Shown here one piece after another: positions 1 to 8,898 of a stretch of 64,000 bases of DNA. Position 1 is the first letter of the stretch. Every line of letters begins with the position of its first letter. The DNA lies in contig CBDDLD010000004.1 in assembly GCA_965230605.1 (NCBI GenBank), positions 744,001 to 808,000 of the forward strand. The letters are read 5' to 3'. The notes under the pieces were generated by a model, which saw only the letters and a program-made list of their open reading frames with translations, was not told the DNA's origin and searched no databases. The position numbers and the translations under genes are program-made. The stretch comes from CBDDLD01 sp965230605 (GTDB lineage Bacteria; Bacteroidota; Bacteroidia; Flavobacteriales; Flavobacteriaceae).

Positions 1-484
1 GGTAAGCCGATATTTTCCAATTGAAGAGAACCTAATGCTAGATACTAAAGGGGAACAATTGATAGGTCATCTTAACTTAAGAGAAAATAATTTTACAACT
101 TCTATTCAAACTAAAAATCATTCATTCATTGCAGACGAACCAGAAAGCATTGGTGGGGATGACTTTGGACCATCACCGTATGAACTGCTTAGTGCAAGTG
201 TGGCAGCATGTACTGTAATGACATTAAAAATGTATGCGAATAGAAAACAATGGGATTTACAAGAAGTATTTGTTTATGTAACTTATTCTAGAAAGCATAG
301 TGATGATCTTATGGTAGATGTAGAGAAGCCCACCTGTCTGGATCACATGAACAAAAGATTAAAGTTTGTTGGTGACTTAGACAATAAACAAATACAGCGT
401 TTAAAGGAAATCGCTTCACGCTGTCCGGTACACAAAACTTTAGCTAGTGGAGTTGTCTTTGATACTGAATTATTAGAATCTTAA
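1..484 (+). CDS. OsmC-family peroxide/organic hydroperoxide reductase domain, 5' end outside the window
   Basis: The frame is open back to base 2, so the ATG at 35 is probably not the true start. The visible part is one OsmC domain of about 150 residues. It has the two conserved redox cysteines, one in an 'SVAACT' helix (about residue 59 from base 35) and one in 'ASRCPVHK' (about residue 130), as in OsmC/Ohr thiol peroxidases. The codons before base 35 read 'VSRYFPIEEN', which resembles the linker of the known alpha/beta-hydrolase-OsmC fusion proteins, so the full gene may be a roughly 400-residue fusion (inference). Expected role: cytoplasmic reduction of organic hydroperoxides. The OsmC call is firm, the fusion is tentative. 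Confidence 0.85.
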   Translation, partial: VSRYFPIEENLMLDTKGEQLIGHLNLRENNFTTSIQTKNHSFIADEPESIGGDDFGPSPYELLSASVAACTVMTLKMYANRKQWDLQEVFVYVTYSRKHSDDLMVDVEKPTCLDHMNKRLKFVGDLDNKQIQRLKEIASRCPVHKTLASGVVFDTELLES

Positions 485-573
485 TTTCTGCTTAAAGTTT
501 TAACAAGGAAAACACAGTAAAGACGTTTAAAGTATTCGTCTTTTTAATATTAATCACTAAATTTTTATTTATT

Positions 574-990
574 ATGAATCTAGGAAATTTTATAATCAGA
601 TTAGGAATTGGACTTATTTTTATTTGGGGAGGACTTGAAAAGTTTATACCAGGCTTTTTAGGTGGTCCAGGCCTTGAAGGTGCTACTGGTTTTGTTGGTA
701 GTGTTTTTGGTATTACAGGAAGCTTTGCAACAATACTTACAATAGGTTTAGCTATTACTGAATTGGCGGCTGGTATTTTAATTGTTGCTGGTAAAAAGTT
801 ATTTGAAGCTTATGCTGTACTAACATTAATACTACTAATAGCTATTATCATGGTATGGCTTCCTGCTGGATTCAAAGATATGAGTGGAGCTAACAATGTT
901 ACTTGGGTGACTTTAATAACCCACTTAGGCCTGTTATTGATTTTAGCTGGATTGGCTATTGATGCAAAAAGAGATATAAGGAATAACTGA
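574..990 (+). CDS. DoxX-like four-helix membrane protein
   Basis: This 138-residue protein has about four hydrophobic segments (roughly residues 5-20, 47-68, 78-96 and 110-128). Its N-terminal 'LGIGLIFIWGGLEKF' resembles the first helix of DoxX/DUF-type small membrane proteins. The family is often encoded beside thiol or redox genes, which fits the OsmC gene 89 bp upstream on the same strand. Function is not proven: members have been linked to sulfur oxidation and redox homeostasis. No catalytic residues can be named. The ATG follows an A/T-rich leader with no strong Shine-Dalgarno sequence, as is common in Bacteroidota. Confidence 0.65.
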   Translation: MNLGNFIIRLGIGLIFIWGGLEKFIPGFLGGPGLEGATGFVGSVFGITGSFATILTIGLAITELAAGILIVAGKKLFEAYAVLTLILLIAIIMVWLPAGFKDMSGANNVTWVTLITHLGLLLILAGLAIDAKRDIRNN

Positions 991-1311
991 TGTGAGCCAA
1001 AGAAGTTTTCGTACTAGAATGGGTGTAATGCTATAGAAATTACTACAAATTGATTACCTCTATAAATCTTGTTAACTCTGAAATAATTTGGTTCGACATT
1101 TTTTCTGTGCGCTCTACAACAAGCCAGATACGAAAGTGTCTGGCTTTTTTTGTGGATGAATCTAGCGTTCATATTAAAGCTTATGAAAAAGAAAATCAAA
1201 AATTTAGTTTAAATTAGCTATGACGCGCTCTTGAATTTCAGTCAAGATTCAAGGCATAGAACGAATGAGTTAAAAAATGAGGCCAGCAATTTCATCAAAC
1301 CTTAATGCGTA
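991..1311. other. Intergenic region of about 320 bp, no convincing gene
   Basis: Only short open frames with no recognisable similarity are present. The notable content is a repeated hairpin element at 1090-1152, listed separately, and a short inverted repeat (CTTGAAT near 1230 and ATTCAAG near 1250) ahead of the TPR/HTH gene. Confidence 0.6.
1090..1152 (+). repeat. Repeated intergenic element with GAAA-loop terminator hairpin, copy 1
   Basis: An 11-bp stem (1121-1131 with 1136-1146) is closed by a GAAA tetraloop and followed by a run of T, which is a textbook intrinsic terminator on the plus strand. The 30 bases upstream of it (GGTTCGACATT... CTCTACAACAAGCC) are also conserved in a second copy at 5245-5308. 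The stems differ at paired positions yet both remain paired, so the hairpin is maintained as RNA. It would end transcription from the DoxX-like gene or from an unseen small RNA. Confidence 0.75.
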
Positions 1312-3213
1312 ATGAAGCTTTATTACACTCTTTTTTTAATAGCCGTTTTCTTTTTAAGTGGCACTAGTGTGTCATCACAAACCAACTCCCAAAAAATAGC
1401 GGATACTACCAAGTTTAATACTTTGTTTAATAAAGCTAAAGAGAATGCAGGCACGGATAGCCAAATGGCTATCGAACAACTTAAAGCTTCCTTGGATATT
1501 GAAAACCTTTCCTCATCCTGTCCAGTTTGCGAAATGAAAGCTTTAGCATTACAGGGTAATATTTATTATAGAAGCCATCAATTAGACTCTGCGAAACTAA
1601 CTTATTCAAGATTAAAAGATGTAGCCACATCTAATGATCACATGAAGTATTTGTCGATGAGCCTCAATAATTTGGGGAGCTGTAATAATGCTCAAGGCAA
1701 TTATGCAGAGGCAATTTCGCTGTATAGAAGCGCTGTAGACATAAAGCGGAAGATTAAGGATACGCTTGGCGTTGCAAGAGGATTATTCAATTTGGGCTCT
1801 AACTTAATTAAGTTCGGTGATTTTGATAGTGGCTTAGAATACTTGCTCGAATCCAAAGACTTGCGCTTTCAGCTTAAGGATACATCTGGAGTCTCAACGG
1901 CATTAAACTCAATCGGTGTACTTTATAAAAGGCAAAATGATTATGATAACGCGCTCTTGTATTTTGAAGATGCTTTGAAGATGAGTGAGCTTCAGAAAAA
2001 CAAAAAAGTATCCGCCCGGATTTTGAGTAGTATTGGTAGCATTTATGAGGATAAAGAAGAGTATGAAAAAGCATTGCAATACTATGAACAGGGTCTGGAG
2101 TATAGCGAATCAACAGATTTCAAATTTGGTCTTGCTTTAACGCTTCTCAATTCTGGCAATGTACTATTGGAGATGAAGGAGTTTAAAAAGGCCAAAGAGC
2201 GTCTTTTACAGGGTTACGAAGTAGCCAAAGAGATTAAGCGAAACTATTTCATCACCTCTGCCTTGCACAAACTGGGCTGGTGCTATTATAATGAAGGCGA
2301 TATCAATAAAGCCATTAGCTATACAAAGCAGGCCATTACTTCAGCTAAAGCATCAAACGATCTGGCTGTGCTTCGGGATGCTTATGAAAAACTAGCTTTA
2401 ATTTACGAATCTCAACGTAACCATAAAGAGGCTTTGGAAGCATGGAAAAAGCATGCTGTACTAAAAGACTCTCTGCTGAATGAAGACAATATAAGGAGTG
2501 TTGCGGAGGTGGAGAAAAAGCATGAACTAGCACAGGAAAAATTAAGACATCAAGGCGAAATAGCTTTAAAGGAGAATGAACTACAACTATTGGAGAAAAA
2601 GCAGGAACTAAAATCCATAACCATTTGGGGTTTGGGAGCAGGAATCGTTTTAATTGCATTATTAAGTTTATTTATTTGGAAAAATCAGCGGCAAAAGCTT
2701 ATTCTTAATCAAAATCAAAAAGAAATATCCGAAACCAAGCTTAAAAACGTGACACTAGAAAAAGAACGTATGGCTTTAGAGGTTGAAGTGAAATCTAAAG
2801 AGCTAAATAGCTTTGCGTTGAACATTCTCAGCAGAATTGATTTTATAGACAAGTTGAGGGAAACGATAAGATCGTTGAAAAATGAAGGCTCTAATCTTGG
2901 CAATGAAAAATTGGATTTGATAGATATCAAGTTGAGAGAGACACAATCCTTCGAGCAAGACAGAGAACTTTTAAAAATGAAATTGGATAAGGAACAAGAT
3001 TCATTTTTACGAAGCATAAAAACAAAATTTCCCGAACTCACCAAAGACGAAATCCGATTAGCTTCACTCTTAAGAATAGACTTTTCTTCAAAAGAAATTG
3101 CTACAATACTCAACATAGAATCTAAAAGTGTTGATATGAAACGTTATCGTTTGAGAAAAAAGATGAACCTCGATAAAGACACGAACCTCAGTGATTTCCT
3201 TAAGTTAATCTAG
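1312..3213 (+). CDS. TPR-repeat membrane protein with C-terminal LuxR-like HTH
   Basis: This 633-residue protein has a signal peptide (1-22), then a run of tetratricopeptide repeats (about 60-420, with repeated 'LNNLG', 'LFNLGS', 'ALNSIG', 'ILSSIGS' helices). A transmembrane helix follows near 434-457, then a long charged coiled coil. The end (about 573-633) is an HTH: 'FPELTKDEIRLASLL' followed by 'SSKEIATILNIESKSVDMKRYRLRKKM', which looks like a LuxR-type helix-turn-helix. This architecture is a known Bacteroidota one-piece regulator. The TPRs would lie in the periplasm and the DNA-binding domain in the cytoplasm. No kinase or receiver domain is present. The target is unknown; the adjacent T9SS cargo gene is a candidate. 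Confidence 0.85.
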   Translation: MKLYYTLFLIAVFFLSGTSVSSQTNSQKIADTTKFNTLFNKAKENAGTDSQMAIEQLKASLDIENLSSSCPVCEMKALALQGNIYYRSHQLDSAKLTYSRLKDVATSNDHMKYLSMSLNNLGSCNNAQGNYAEAISLYRSAVDIKRKIKDTLGVARGLFNLGSNLIKFGDFDSGLEYLLESKDLRFQLKDTSGVSTALNSIGVLYKRQNDYDNALLYFEDALKMSELQKNKKVSARILSSIGSIYEDKEEYEKALQYYEQGLEYSESTDFKFGLALTLLNSGNVLLEMKEFKKAKERLLQGYEVAKEIKRNYFITSALHKLGWCYYNEGDINKAISYTKQAITSAKASNDLAVLRDAYEKLALIYESQRNHKEALEAWKKHAVLKDSLLNEDNIRSVAEVEKKHELAQEKLRHQGEIALKENELQLLEKKQELKSITIWGLGAGIVLIALLSLFIWKNQRQKLILNQNQKEISETKLKNVTLEKERMALEVEVKSKELNSFALNILSRIDFIDKLRETIRSLKNEGSNLGNEKLDLIDIKLRETQSFEQDRELLKMKLDKEQDSFLRSIKTKFPELTKDEIRLASLLRIDFSSKEIATILNIESKSVDMKRYRLRKKMNLDKDTNLSDFLKLI

Positions 3214-3317
3214 TTTCATTTTTTTTCGATCTTGTAGATATCGTGTAGAGATGAAATACACAGAATCTGCCTGCTTTCTATTTACATTTACTATTGTGAA
3301 CGTTAAACCTAATAGTT

Positions 3318-5123
3318 ATGAATGTAAATTACTTGAAGCTACTTTCTATGTTGTTGGTTATGGCAACTTTTGGCCTTGTAAAAGTTCAAGCTCAACCCAA
3401 TATACCTTTAATTAGATTGTCAGAATCTAATGACTCGGATATTATTGAACAAGGTATCGCATGTTTTACTAATGCAAGCAATGAATATCACGACAACTCT
3501 TTTTATAGGTTCTATGATTTGCAGCGCTATGTAGATAATAATATCATTGACCCAGGGACTTTTATGTTAACCAACCTTGAGTTTGCTCAATCTTCGGCAT
3601 TAGACAATACTATGCTTACCTATTTTGTTGGGACTATAGATAGGAGCGATTACTTTGACGATTATGGCGGCTATGAAACGTCCCCCAATAGTGTTATCGA
3701 CTTAAATAATTTAACAATTCTAGAGAGTGGAAATCATATTGCAAAATCTTCTGATAACAATAGTTTGGTTAATATCCCAATAAACCCAATTACCGTTAAT
3801 ACAGATGAGGTTGTGTATTACGCAATAATAGTAGGTTCTGGAGATCTGGATTCACATTTCTTTTCTATAGGAGGCAATTCTTTCGGAGGCAGCACACTTA
3901 CTTATTCCAATAGTTCAGGAACATGTGACTTGATTAACATAAATGATTCCAATCCTAATTCAGCATCACACGTAACTTTTGTTATTCCAGGTAGCGGTGC
4001 TTTCTTCAGAGCAATCATGAATATTTATGGGATTTCCAATCCATTGGCCATAGGGCCACCACCCAATGATACCTGCGAGACCGCACAAACTCTAACCGTA
4101 GGAACGTCTTTTGATGATAATCCAGTGGATTTTACAACACTCAATGCAACCCAAGATGGTGGTGGCTGCAATGATGGTAGTGCACTCATAGTAAGCAACG
4201 AGATTTGGGTTCAAACAACAATACCAGCAGAAGGCCATTTGGTGGTAGAAACAGGTCCAGATGTGCTAACAGGTAATACAAACTTTGTTTCAGGGATGGA
4301 TGCTTGGCAAGGATCGTCTTGCGACAATTTAACGCAATTACCAGGTTGTGGGATATCCAATTATAGCCTTCATGATTTTTCGTCTATTATTATTGAAGGT
4401 ACACCTGGAGAAACTGTTTATGTGAGGGTTTTTGGAAATTTTGTAGTACCATTTTCCATTTCTGCGTATAATCCTCCTGTACCTCCCAATTTAAACTGCG
4501 AAAATGCGACACCTTTGACTGTAGGAGCAACTTTTGATGACCAGAATGTTGATACTTCTTTTCTTTGGGTCGAAAGCGGTACTGGTGGTTTATGGTTTGA
4601 TTTTACTGCGCCTTCAGATGGAAATGTCACTATTGAAACTGGACCAGATTCAACAGGACTTATAGCGGCAAATACTTCAATTGCTGTATTATCTGGGTCA
4701 TGTACAGGTTTTACATTTATTGGATCAGACCTTAATAGTGGAGACTTTAACTTTTCTAGATTGGATTTAACTGGCTTAACACCTGGAGAAAGTTATTTAC
4801 TCGTTGTTGATGATGCTTTCTCTACGTACAGAGCACCATTTTCAGTATCGGTTTACAATGAAACCTTGGGGATAGACGAAACTAATTTCAATAATTTTAA
4901 TTACTATCCCAATCCCGTAAGTCAAGTATTAAACTTTGATTCGGTAAAAAATATATACCAAGTCATTCTGCATAATGCCCTAGGACAACAGGTCTTGGAT
5001 TTGCAACAAAAAAATGGAGCTCCAATAGAAGCAATAGATATGTCGCACCTACCTGAAGGACTATATTTTTGTAAGATTACTATAGATAAACAATCCAAAA
5101 CCATAAAAGTTATTAAAGAATAG
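3318..5123 (+). CDS. Secreted protein with T9SS type A sorting domain
   Basis: The 601 residues start with a signal peptide ending around 'VKVQA'. Two related beta-rich modules begin at about residues 252 and 393, each opening with 'C-E-x-A-x-x-L-T-V-G' and an 'F-D-D' turn. They resemble the pre-peptidase C-terminal/CUB-like domains of secreted Bacteroidota proteins. The last 75 residues from about 528 are a type A sorting domain ('NYYPNPVSQVLNF' ... 'GLYFCKITIDKQSKTIKVIKE'), so the protein should be exported by the type IX system and anchored or released at the surface. The N-terminal 250 residues match no family I recognise. It lies 104 bp downstream of the TPR/HTH regulator. Substrate and activity are unknown. 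Confidence 0.85.
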   Translation: MNVNYLKLLSMLLVMATFGLVKVQAQPNIPLIRLSESNDSDIIEQGIACFTNASNEYHDNSFYRFYDLQRYVDNNIIDPGTFMLTNLEFAQSSALDNTMLTYFVGTIDRSDYFDDYGGYETSPNSVIDLNNLTILESGNHIAKSSDNNSLVNIPINPITVNTDEVVYYAIIVGSGDLDSHFFSIGGNSFGGSTLTYSNSSGTCDLININDSNPNSASHVTFVIPGSGAFFRAIMNIYGISNPLAIGPPPNDTCETAQTLTVGTSFDDNPVDFTTLNATQDGGGCNDGSALIVSNEIWVQTTIPAEGHLVVETGPDVLTGNTNFVSGMDAWQGSSCDNLTQLPGCGISNYSLHDFSSIIIEGTPGETVYVRVFGNFVVPFSISAYNPPVPPNLNCENATPLTVGATFDDQNVDTSFLWVESGTGGLWFDFTAPSDGNVTIETGPDSTGLIAANTSIAVLSGSCTGFTFIGSDLNSGDFNFSRLDLTGLTPGESYLLVVDDAFSTYRAPFSVSVYNETLGIDETNFNNFNYYPNPVSQVLNFDSVKNIYQVILHNALGQQVLDLQQKNGAPIEAIDMSHLPEGLYFCKITIDKQSKTIKVIKE

Positions 5124-5244
5124 TAATAGGTTAATCAAACTCAAAATAAATACTCTAGAAGATCAATCTTAGTATAAGTTAATGGATGTAATAATATTCA
5201 AATCATTTTAATGGAAGAAAATTTCTTTAATTCCTCTGTCAAAA

Positions 5245-5308
5245 GGTTCGACATTCTTTCTATATGCTCTACAACAAGCCAAGTACGAAAGTATTTGGCT
5301 TTTTTTGT
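5245..5308 (+). repeat. Repeated intergenic element with GAAA-loop terminator hairpin, copy 2
   Basis: The stem is 5276-5286 paired with 5291-5301, loop GAAA, followed by seven T. It shares the GGTTCGACATT and CTCTACAACAAGCC blocks with copy 1 at 1090-1152. Relative to copy 1 the stem has changed on both sides and still pairs, including one G-T pair. Confidence 0.75.
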
Positions 5309-5400
5309 AAATAAATTTAGATTAAAATTTGGGTTGTTGTACAAGCTTCAAGTATAAGCCCAACGAGCTTAAGCGAGTTAATCCTGTTACCACTACAAAG

Positions 5401-5426
5401 AAGCTCCTTGAGAAATCAAGGAGCTT
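5401..5426 (+). terminator. Intrinsic terminator hairpin (GAAA loop)
   Basis: A perfect 11-bp stem AAGCTCCTTGA / TCAAGGAGCTT encloses a GAAA loop and is followed by TTATTTTAT. The same stem sequence recurs in the terminator at 28998-29029. Upstream gene or RNA is unclear because the nearest plus-strand gene ends at 5123. Confidence 0.7.
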
Positions 5427-5707
5427 TTATTTTATAATTGATTTAATTTCTTATTAAGAATAGCCTTTTTTCGCTTTATAGAAGCTGATACACTTTCTAT
5501 AGTCTTAGCAATTATTATACCTGTAATTGTACTTTAAAGACAGATTTTTATAGCTATAAAAATCTAAACAAAATATTAAGAGTTTAGCTTTTTATTAGGT
5601 AACTAAATTGTTTAGTCTTATTAGAAAGCCTCAAGTAAGGATTAACAAGTGAAAAATGATAGAATATAACATTTAAAAAGAATTTTATAACGTAATACAT
5701 ATAGATT

Positions 5708-6793
5708 ATGAGTTACTACCATACACAGCTGAACAAATTTAGTCTGAATGCTCTTATGTTCACTTTATTGACATCAATATGCTATGGGCAAAAAAATGAG
5801 CAACTTCGTTTAAAATTAGACTCTTTACATTCAGTAAATCAATTCTCGGGAATTGTTCATGTGCAAAAAGGAGACGATACATTATTCACTAAAAGTTATG
5901 GCTATCGTAACTTCGAAGATAGTATTGGAATAGATAAGGATACTAAATTCAACATCGGTTCAATTACAAAATTATTTACTGCTGTGGCTACAATAAAAGT
6001 GCTTGATAAGCATAATATTGATATTAATAGTAATATATCTGCCTTTCTACCCAAACCTTTAAAGAAGATCGGTTTAGATACATTGACCTTTCACCAATTA
6101 CTAACTCATACTTCAAGCCTAGGTAATTACTTAGAGCATCCGAAGTATTCAGATAATTTTAATTCTTTTTTAACCGTCAAAGATTACCTCTTACCAGATT
6201 TATTCACCATAGATAAAAAATTGACCGGTAGTGTTTCGTATAGTAATACTGGAGTACTTCTTTTAGGAATTTTGTTAGAAGAGATTGAAGAAAAGTCATT
6301 TAAGAGAATAATTGATGTCAATATTTTTATAGAATGTAATATGAAGTCTTCTGGGTTTTATCATAGCAACGCTGTAGAGGCTAATAGAGCTATAGGCTAT
6401 TTTACTGACAGTAAGGGTGTGTTAAAACAAAACATCTTTCACCATAGTATAGCTGGTTCACCAGCTGGTGGTGCGTATAGCTCAATTAATGATTTGTTAC
6501 GCTTCTATCAATGTTTAAGGACAAATAAATTGGTGACAAAAGAACAAAAGAATAAGCTGCTCAAGCCCATATACAAAAACCCATCAAGTAGAAGAAAATC
6601 ATCGTTTTTGGGACTTTTATTTGGTGTTGATTCAAAAAATGGCAGTTATGGACATAGTGGAGGAAGTATAGGAATAAGTTGCTACAGTAGATATTATCCA
6701 AATAGAAAGCTTAATATTATAGTCTTACAGAATTATGAAAGCTCCAGAACTACGGTCAGTATTATAAATGACATAATAAAGCCTTGGCTTTGA
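5708..6793 (+). CDS. Serine hydrolase, beta-lactamase class C / penicillin-binding fold
   Basis: The 361-residue protein has an N-terminal signal-like stretch ending near 'CYG' (about residue 27). The three active-site elements of the class C beta-lactamase-like family are in order: S-x-x-K as 'SITK' at about 85-88, Y-x-N as 'YSN' at about 178-180, and 'HSGGS' at about 316-320 in place of KTG. The HxG-type third motif is typical of esterase or D-aminopeptidase-like members rather than true beta-lactamases. Likely a periplasmic or surface hydrolase. A second family member lies at 24050-25198. The substrate cannot be read from sequence. Confidence 0.88.
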   Translation: MSYYHTQLNKFSLNALMFTLLTSICYGQKNEQLRLKLDSLHSVNQFSGIVHVQKGDDTLFTKSYGYRNFEDSIGIDKDTKFNIGSITKLFTAVATIKVLDKHNIDINSNISAFLPKPLKKIGLDTLTFHQLLTHTSSLGNYLEHPKYSDNFNSFLTVKDYLLPDLFTIDKKLTGSVSYSNTGVLLLGILLEEIEEKSFKRIIDVNIFIECNMKSSGFYHSNAVEANRAIGYFTDSKGVLKQNIFHHSIAGSPAGGAYSSINDLLRFYQCLRTNKLVTKEQKNKLLKPIYKNPSSRRKSSFLGLLFGVDSKNGSYGHSGGSIGISCYSRYYPNRKLNIIVLQNYESSRTTVSIINDIIKPWL

Positions 6794-6877
6794 ATTATAT
6801 AATGCTTAGTCGATTAGTAATAGAAGATAGAGAATAAAAAAGAGCTTATCTATGTTATAAACATAAAATAAATTAAT

Positions 6878-8611
6878 ATGAAAATTTTTGTTAGACTACT
6901 CCTAGGGTTATTTCCATTAACTATTTTATGCCAAGTAGGAAGTTCCGCAGAGTATGTTTGTGAAGTTTATCACAATATTTCCTATTATGAAAATACCATT
7001 CAGAATGATGACAAGAGAAAGTTAGATTTGTATCTCCCTAAAGGCAAAAAAGATTGCCCCATTATGATTTGGATTCATGGAGGTGCATGGGCTTTTGGAG
7101 ATAAAAAACAAGAAAAAGAACTTGCTGAAAATTTTGTTGAAAAGGGTATAGCAGTAGCAGTGATAGGTTATCGATCTAGTCCTGCAATTTGGAACGACCC
7201 AAAACTTACTAATGGAATAAAACATCCAGAACATATTAAAGATGTTGCTGGCGCTTTTAAGTGGGTTTTTAATAATGCAAATTCCTATAATTATGATAAG
7301 AACTCAATTTTTCTGGGAGGTTTTTCATCAGGGGCTCATTTAGCGGCACTACTTTCATTAAATCCTAAGTATTTATATGACATAGGTTTATCTATACAGG
7401 ATATAAGAGGATGTATTGCAATTGGTGGAACATATGACCTTTCACATTATTATGAAACTATAAAAAATGCAAGGGGAGAGACATTAGCTAAGCAACATGT
7501 TTTTGGAGTTTTTGGAGATAAATCAAAACTTACAGAAGCTTCTCCAATAAGTTATGTTAATAATCAATGGGTTCCAATCCTTGCTATTTCTGATACACAA
7601 TCATTAGGTTACAATGAAGTTTTCAAAGAAGCAGCCTCTAAAGCACAAAATCAGAAAATCATATTATATAATGTTGAAAAGAATCATAAAGAACTTTATT
7701 CTGAAATAGCATATTCAGATTTTAGCCCAGTTAGAGATACTATTGAAAGTTTCATTAATCAAAATGATAACAAATACTCGTACCTTAACTTAGAAAGTTT
7801 TAAGCTAGCGTACAGAACTTTTGGAACTGGTCCACCACTTTTTCTACTTAATGGGGGACCTGGTTTTTCAAGTCACAATTTTCAGAAATTAGCTAGAAAG
7901 CTCTCAGAGAATAATACCGTAGTATTATTTGACCAAAGAGGTACTGGGTTTTCCCAAGTTGATGTTTGTAATTCGCAAACAATTACTCTTGATGCCATGG
8001 TAGAAGATATGGAGGCATTACGAAAGCATTTAAATTATAGTAAAATTTCTGTTATGGGGCAATCGTTTGGAGGGATGTATGCTATGTTATACACTCAAAA
8101 ATATCCTGAAAATATTAATAAACTGATTTTATCTCATTCTGGAGGAATGACTATGAGTTTCAGAGATGAAATAGGTTCACGAATAAGGTCAAGACTAGAT
8201 ACAGAGAATATTTCTCTTTGGAATAATTCAAATAGGATTAATGACCCTAACCTAGCACAAATTAGCCTTGCTAAAGGCATTTGCAGTGCATATGTCTACG
8301 ATAAAAGATACTCAAATATTGTTTTTAAAGGCTTAGCATATAATAGTAGACAAAATAGGAGTGTTACATCATTGGTATTCAATAACTTGTATGAAATAAG
8401 CTATGATGTGAGATCAGCCATGAAAAAATTTGATAATCAGGTACTCATCATACATGGAGCGCAGGATATAGTTAACCCTAATGTAGCTAAGTTTGCTAAT
8501 GATATTTTCTCTAATTCTGAACTTCTAATTTTGGATAAATGCGGCCATTATGGTTGGATAGAACATCCTGATAAATATTATGGTTCGATTTTAGATTTTC
8601 TAAAATCATAA
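6878..8611 (+). CDS. Two-domain alpha/beta hydrolase: BD-FAE-like esterase fused to proline-iminopeptidase-like domain
   Basis: The 577 residues carry a signal peptide and two complete alpha/beta-hydrolase domains. Domain 1 (about 45-295) has the esterase oxyanion motif 'HGGAW' at 67-71 and nucleophile elbow 'GFSSG' at 148-152 (Ser150), as in acetyl/feruloyl esterases. Domain 2 (about 305-577) has 'NGGPG' at 325-329, 'DQRGTG', the elbow 'GQSFGG' (Ser396), a likely Asp530 in 'HGAQD' and His557 in 'CGHYGW', as in proline iminopeptidase-like enzymes. The frame is continuous with no sign of an assembly join. Domain 2 follows domain 1 with a linker of only about ten residues. Probably exported. 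The joint substrate is unknown. Confidence 0.85.
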   Translation: MKIFVRLLLGLFPLTILCQVGSSAEYVCEVYHNISYYENTIQNDDKRKLDLYLPKGKKDCPIMIWIHGGAWAFGDKKQEKELAENFVEKGIAVAVIGYRSSPAIWNDPKLTNGIKHPEHIKDVAGAFKWVFNNANSYNYDKNSIFLGGFSSGAHLAALLSLNPKYLYDIGLSIQDIRGCIAIGGTYDLSHYYETIKNARGETLAKQHVFGVFGDKSKLTEASPISYVNNQWVPILAISDTQSLGYNEVFKEAASKAQNQKIILYNVEKNHKELYSEIAYSDFSPVRDTIESFINQNDNKYSYLNLESFKLAYRTFGTGPPLFLLNGGPGFSSHNFQKLARKLSENNTVVLFDQRGTGFSQVDVCNSQTITLDAMVEDMEALRKHLNYSKISVMGQSFGGMYAMLYTQKYPENINKLILSHSGGMTMSFRDEIGSRIRSRLDTENISLWNNSNRINDPNLAQISLAKGICSAYVYDKRYSNIVFKGLAYNSRQNRSVTSLVFNNLYEISYDVRSAMKKFDNQVLIIHGAQDIVNPNVAKFANDIFSNSELLILDKCGHYGWIEHPDKYYGSILDFLKS

Positions 8612-8818
8612 TCTTGTAATAAAAAGAATTCATTTTATCTAGTAATAGAATAGAACCACATAAGGAAAGAGATATTAAACACAGGATCATTTTCAATAAC
8701 ATCTTTTTTATTTAATGGCGATAGTTAGTTAGTATCGAGTGAATAATAAAACCTCCTGGAACATCAAAGGGCTTCATCTTTTACTTTTATTGGTCCATAT
8801 ATTTTTTTGAAAAAATCA

Positions 8819-8847
8819 CAAAGGCAGTCTATTTTAGACTGCCTTTG
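8819..8847. terminator. Bidirectional terminator between convergent genes
   Basis: A perfect 13-bp stem (8819-8831 with 8835-8847) has a three-base loop. It sits between the ends of the plus-strand hydrolase (8611) and the minus-strand SusCD operon (8899). On the minus strand it is followed within a few bases by a run of T, so it fits best as the end of the SusCD transcript. Confidence 0.8.
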
Positions 8848-8898
8848 TTCCAATCAAATGCACAACCCGAACGGGTCATGAACAACTACCTAAGGTTG

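Larger units (their letters stand above)
5124..5707. other. Intergenic region of about 580 bp with two terminator hairpins
   Basis: No open frame of convincing quality. It holds copy 2 of the repeated hairpin element (5245-5308) and a second, different terminator hairpin at 5401-5426, only about 95 bp further on. Two terminators with transcribed-looking sequence between them suggest at least one short non-coding transcript, but no known RNA family was recognised. Confidence 0.55.

Noticed and set aside
1090..1120. GGTTCGA-like stretch as the T-arm of a tRNA
   Set aside because: No acceptor stem, D-arm or anticodon arm can be built upstream. At most it is a degenerate remnant, so no tRNA was called.
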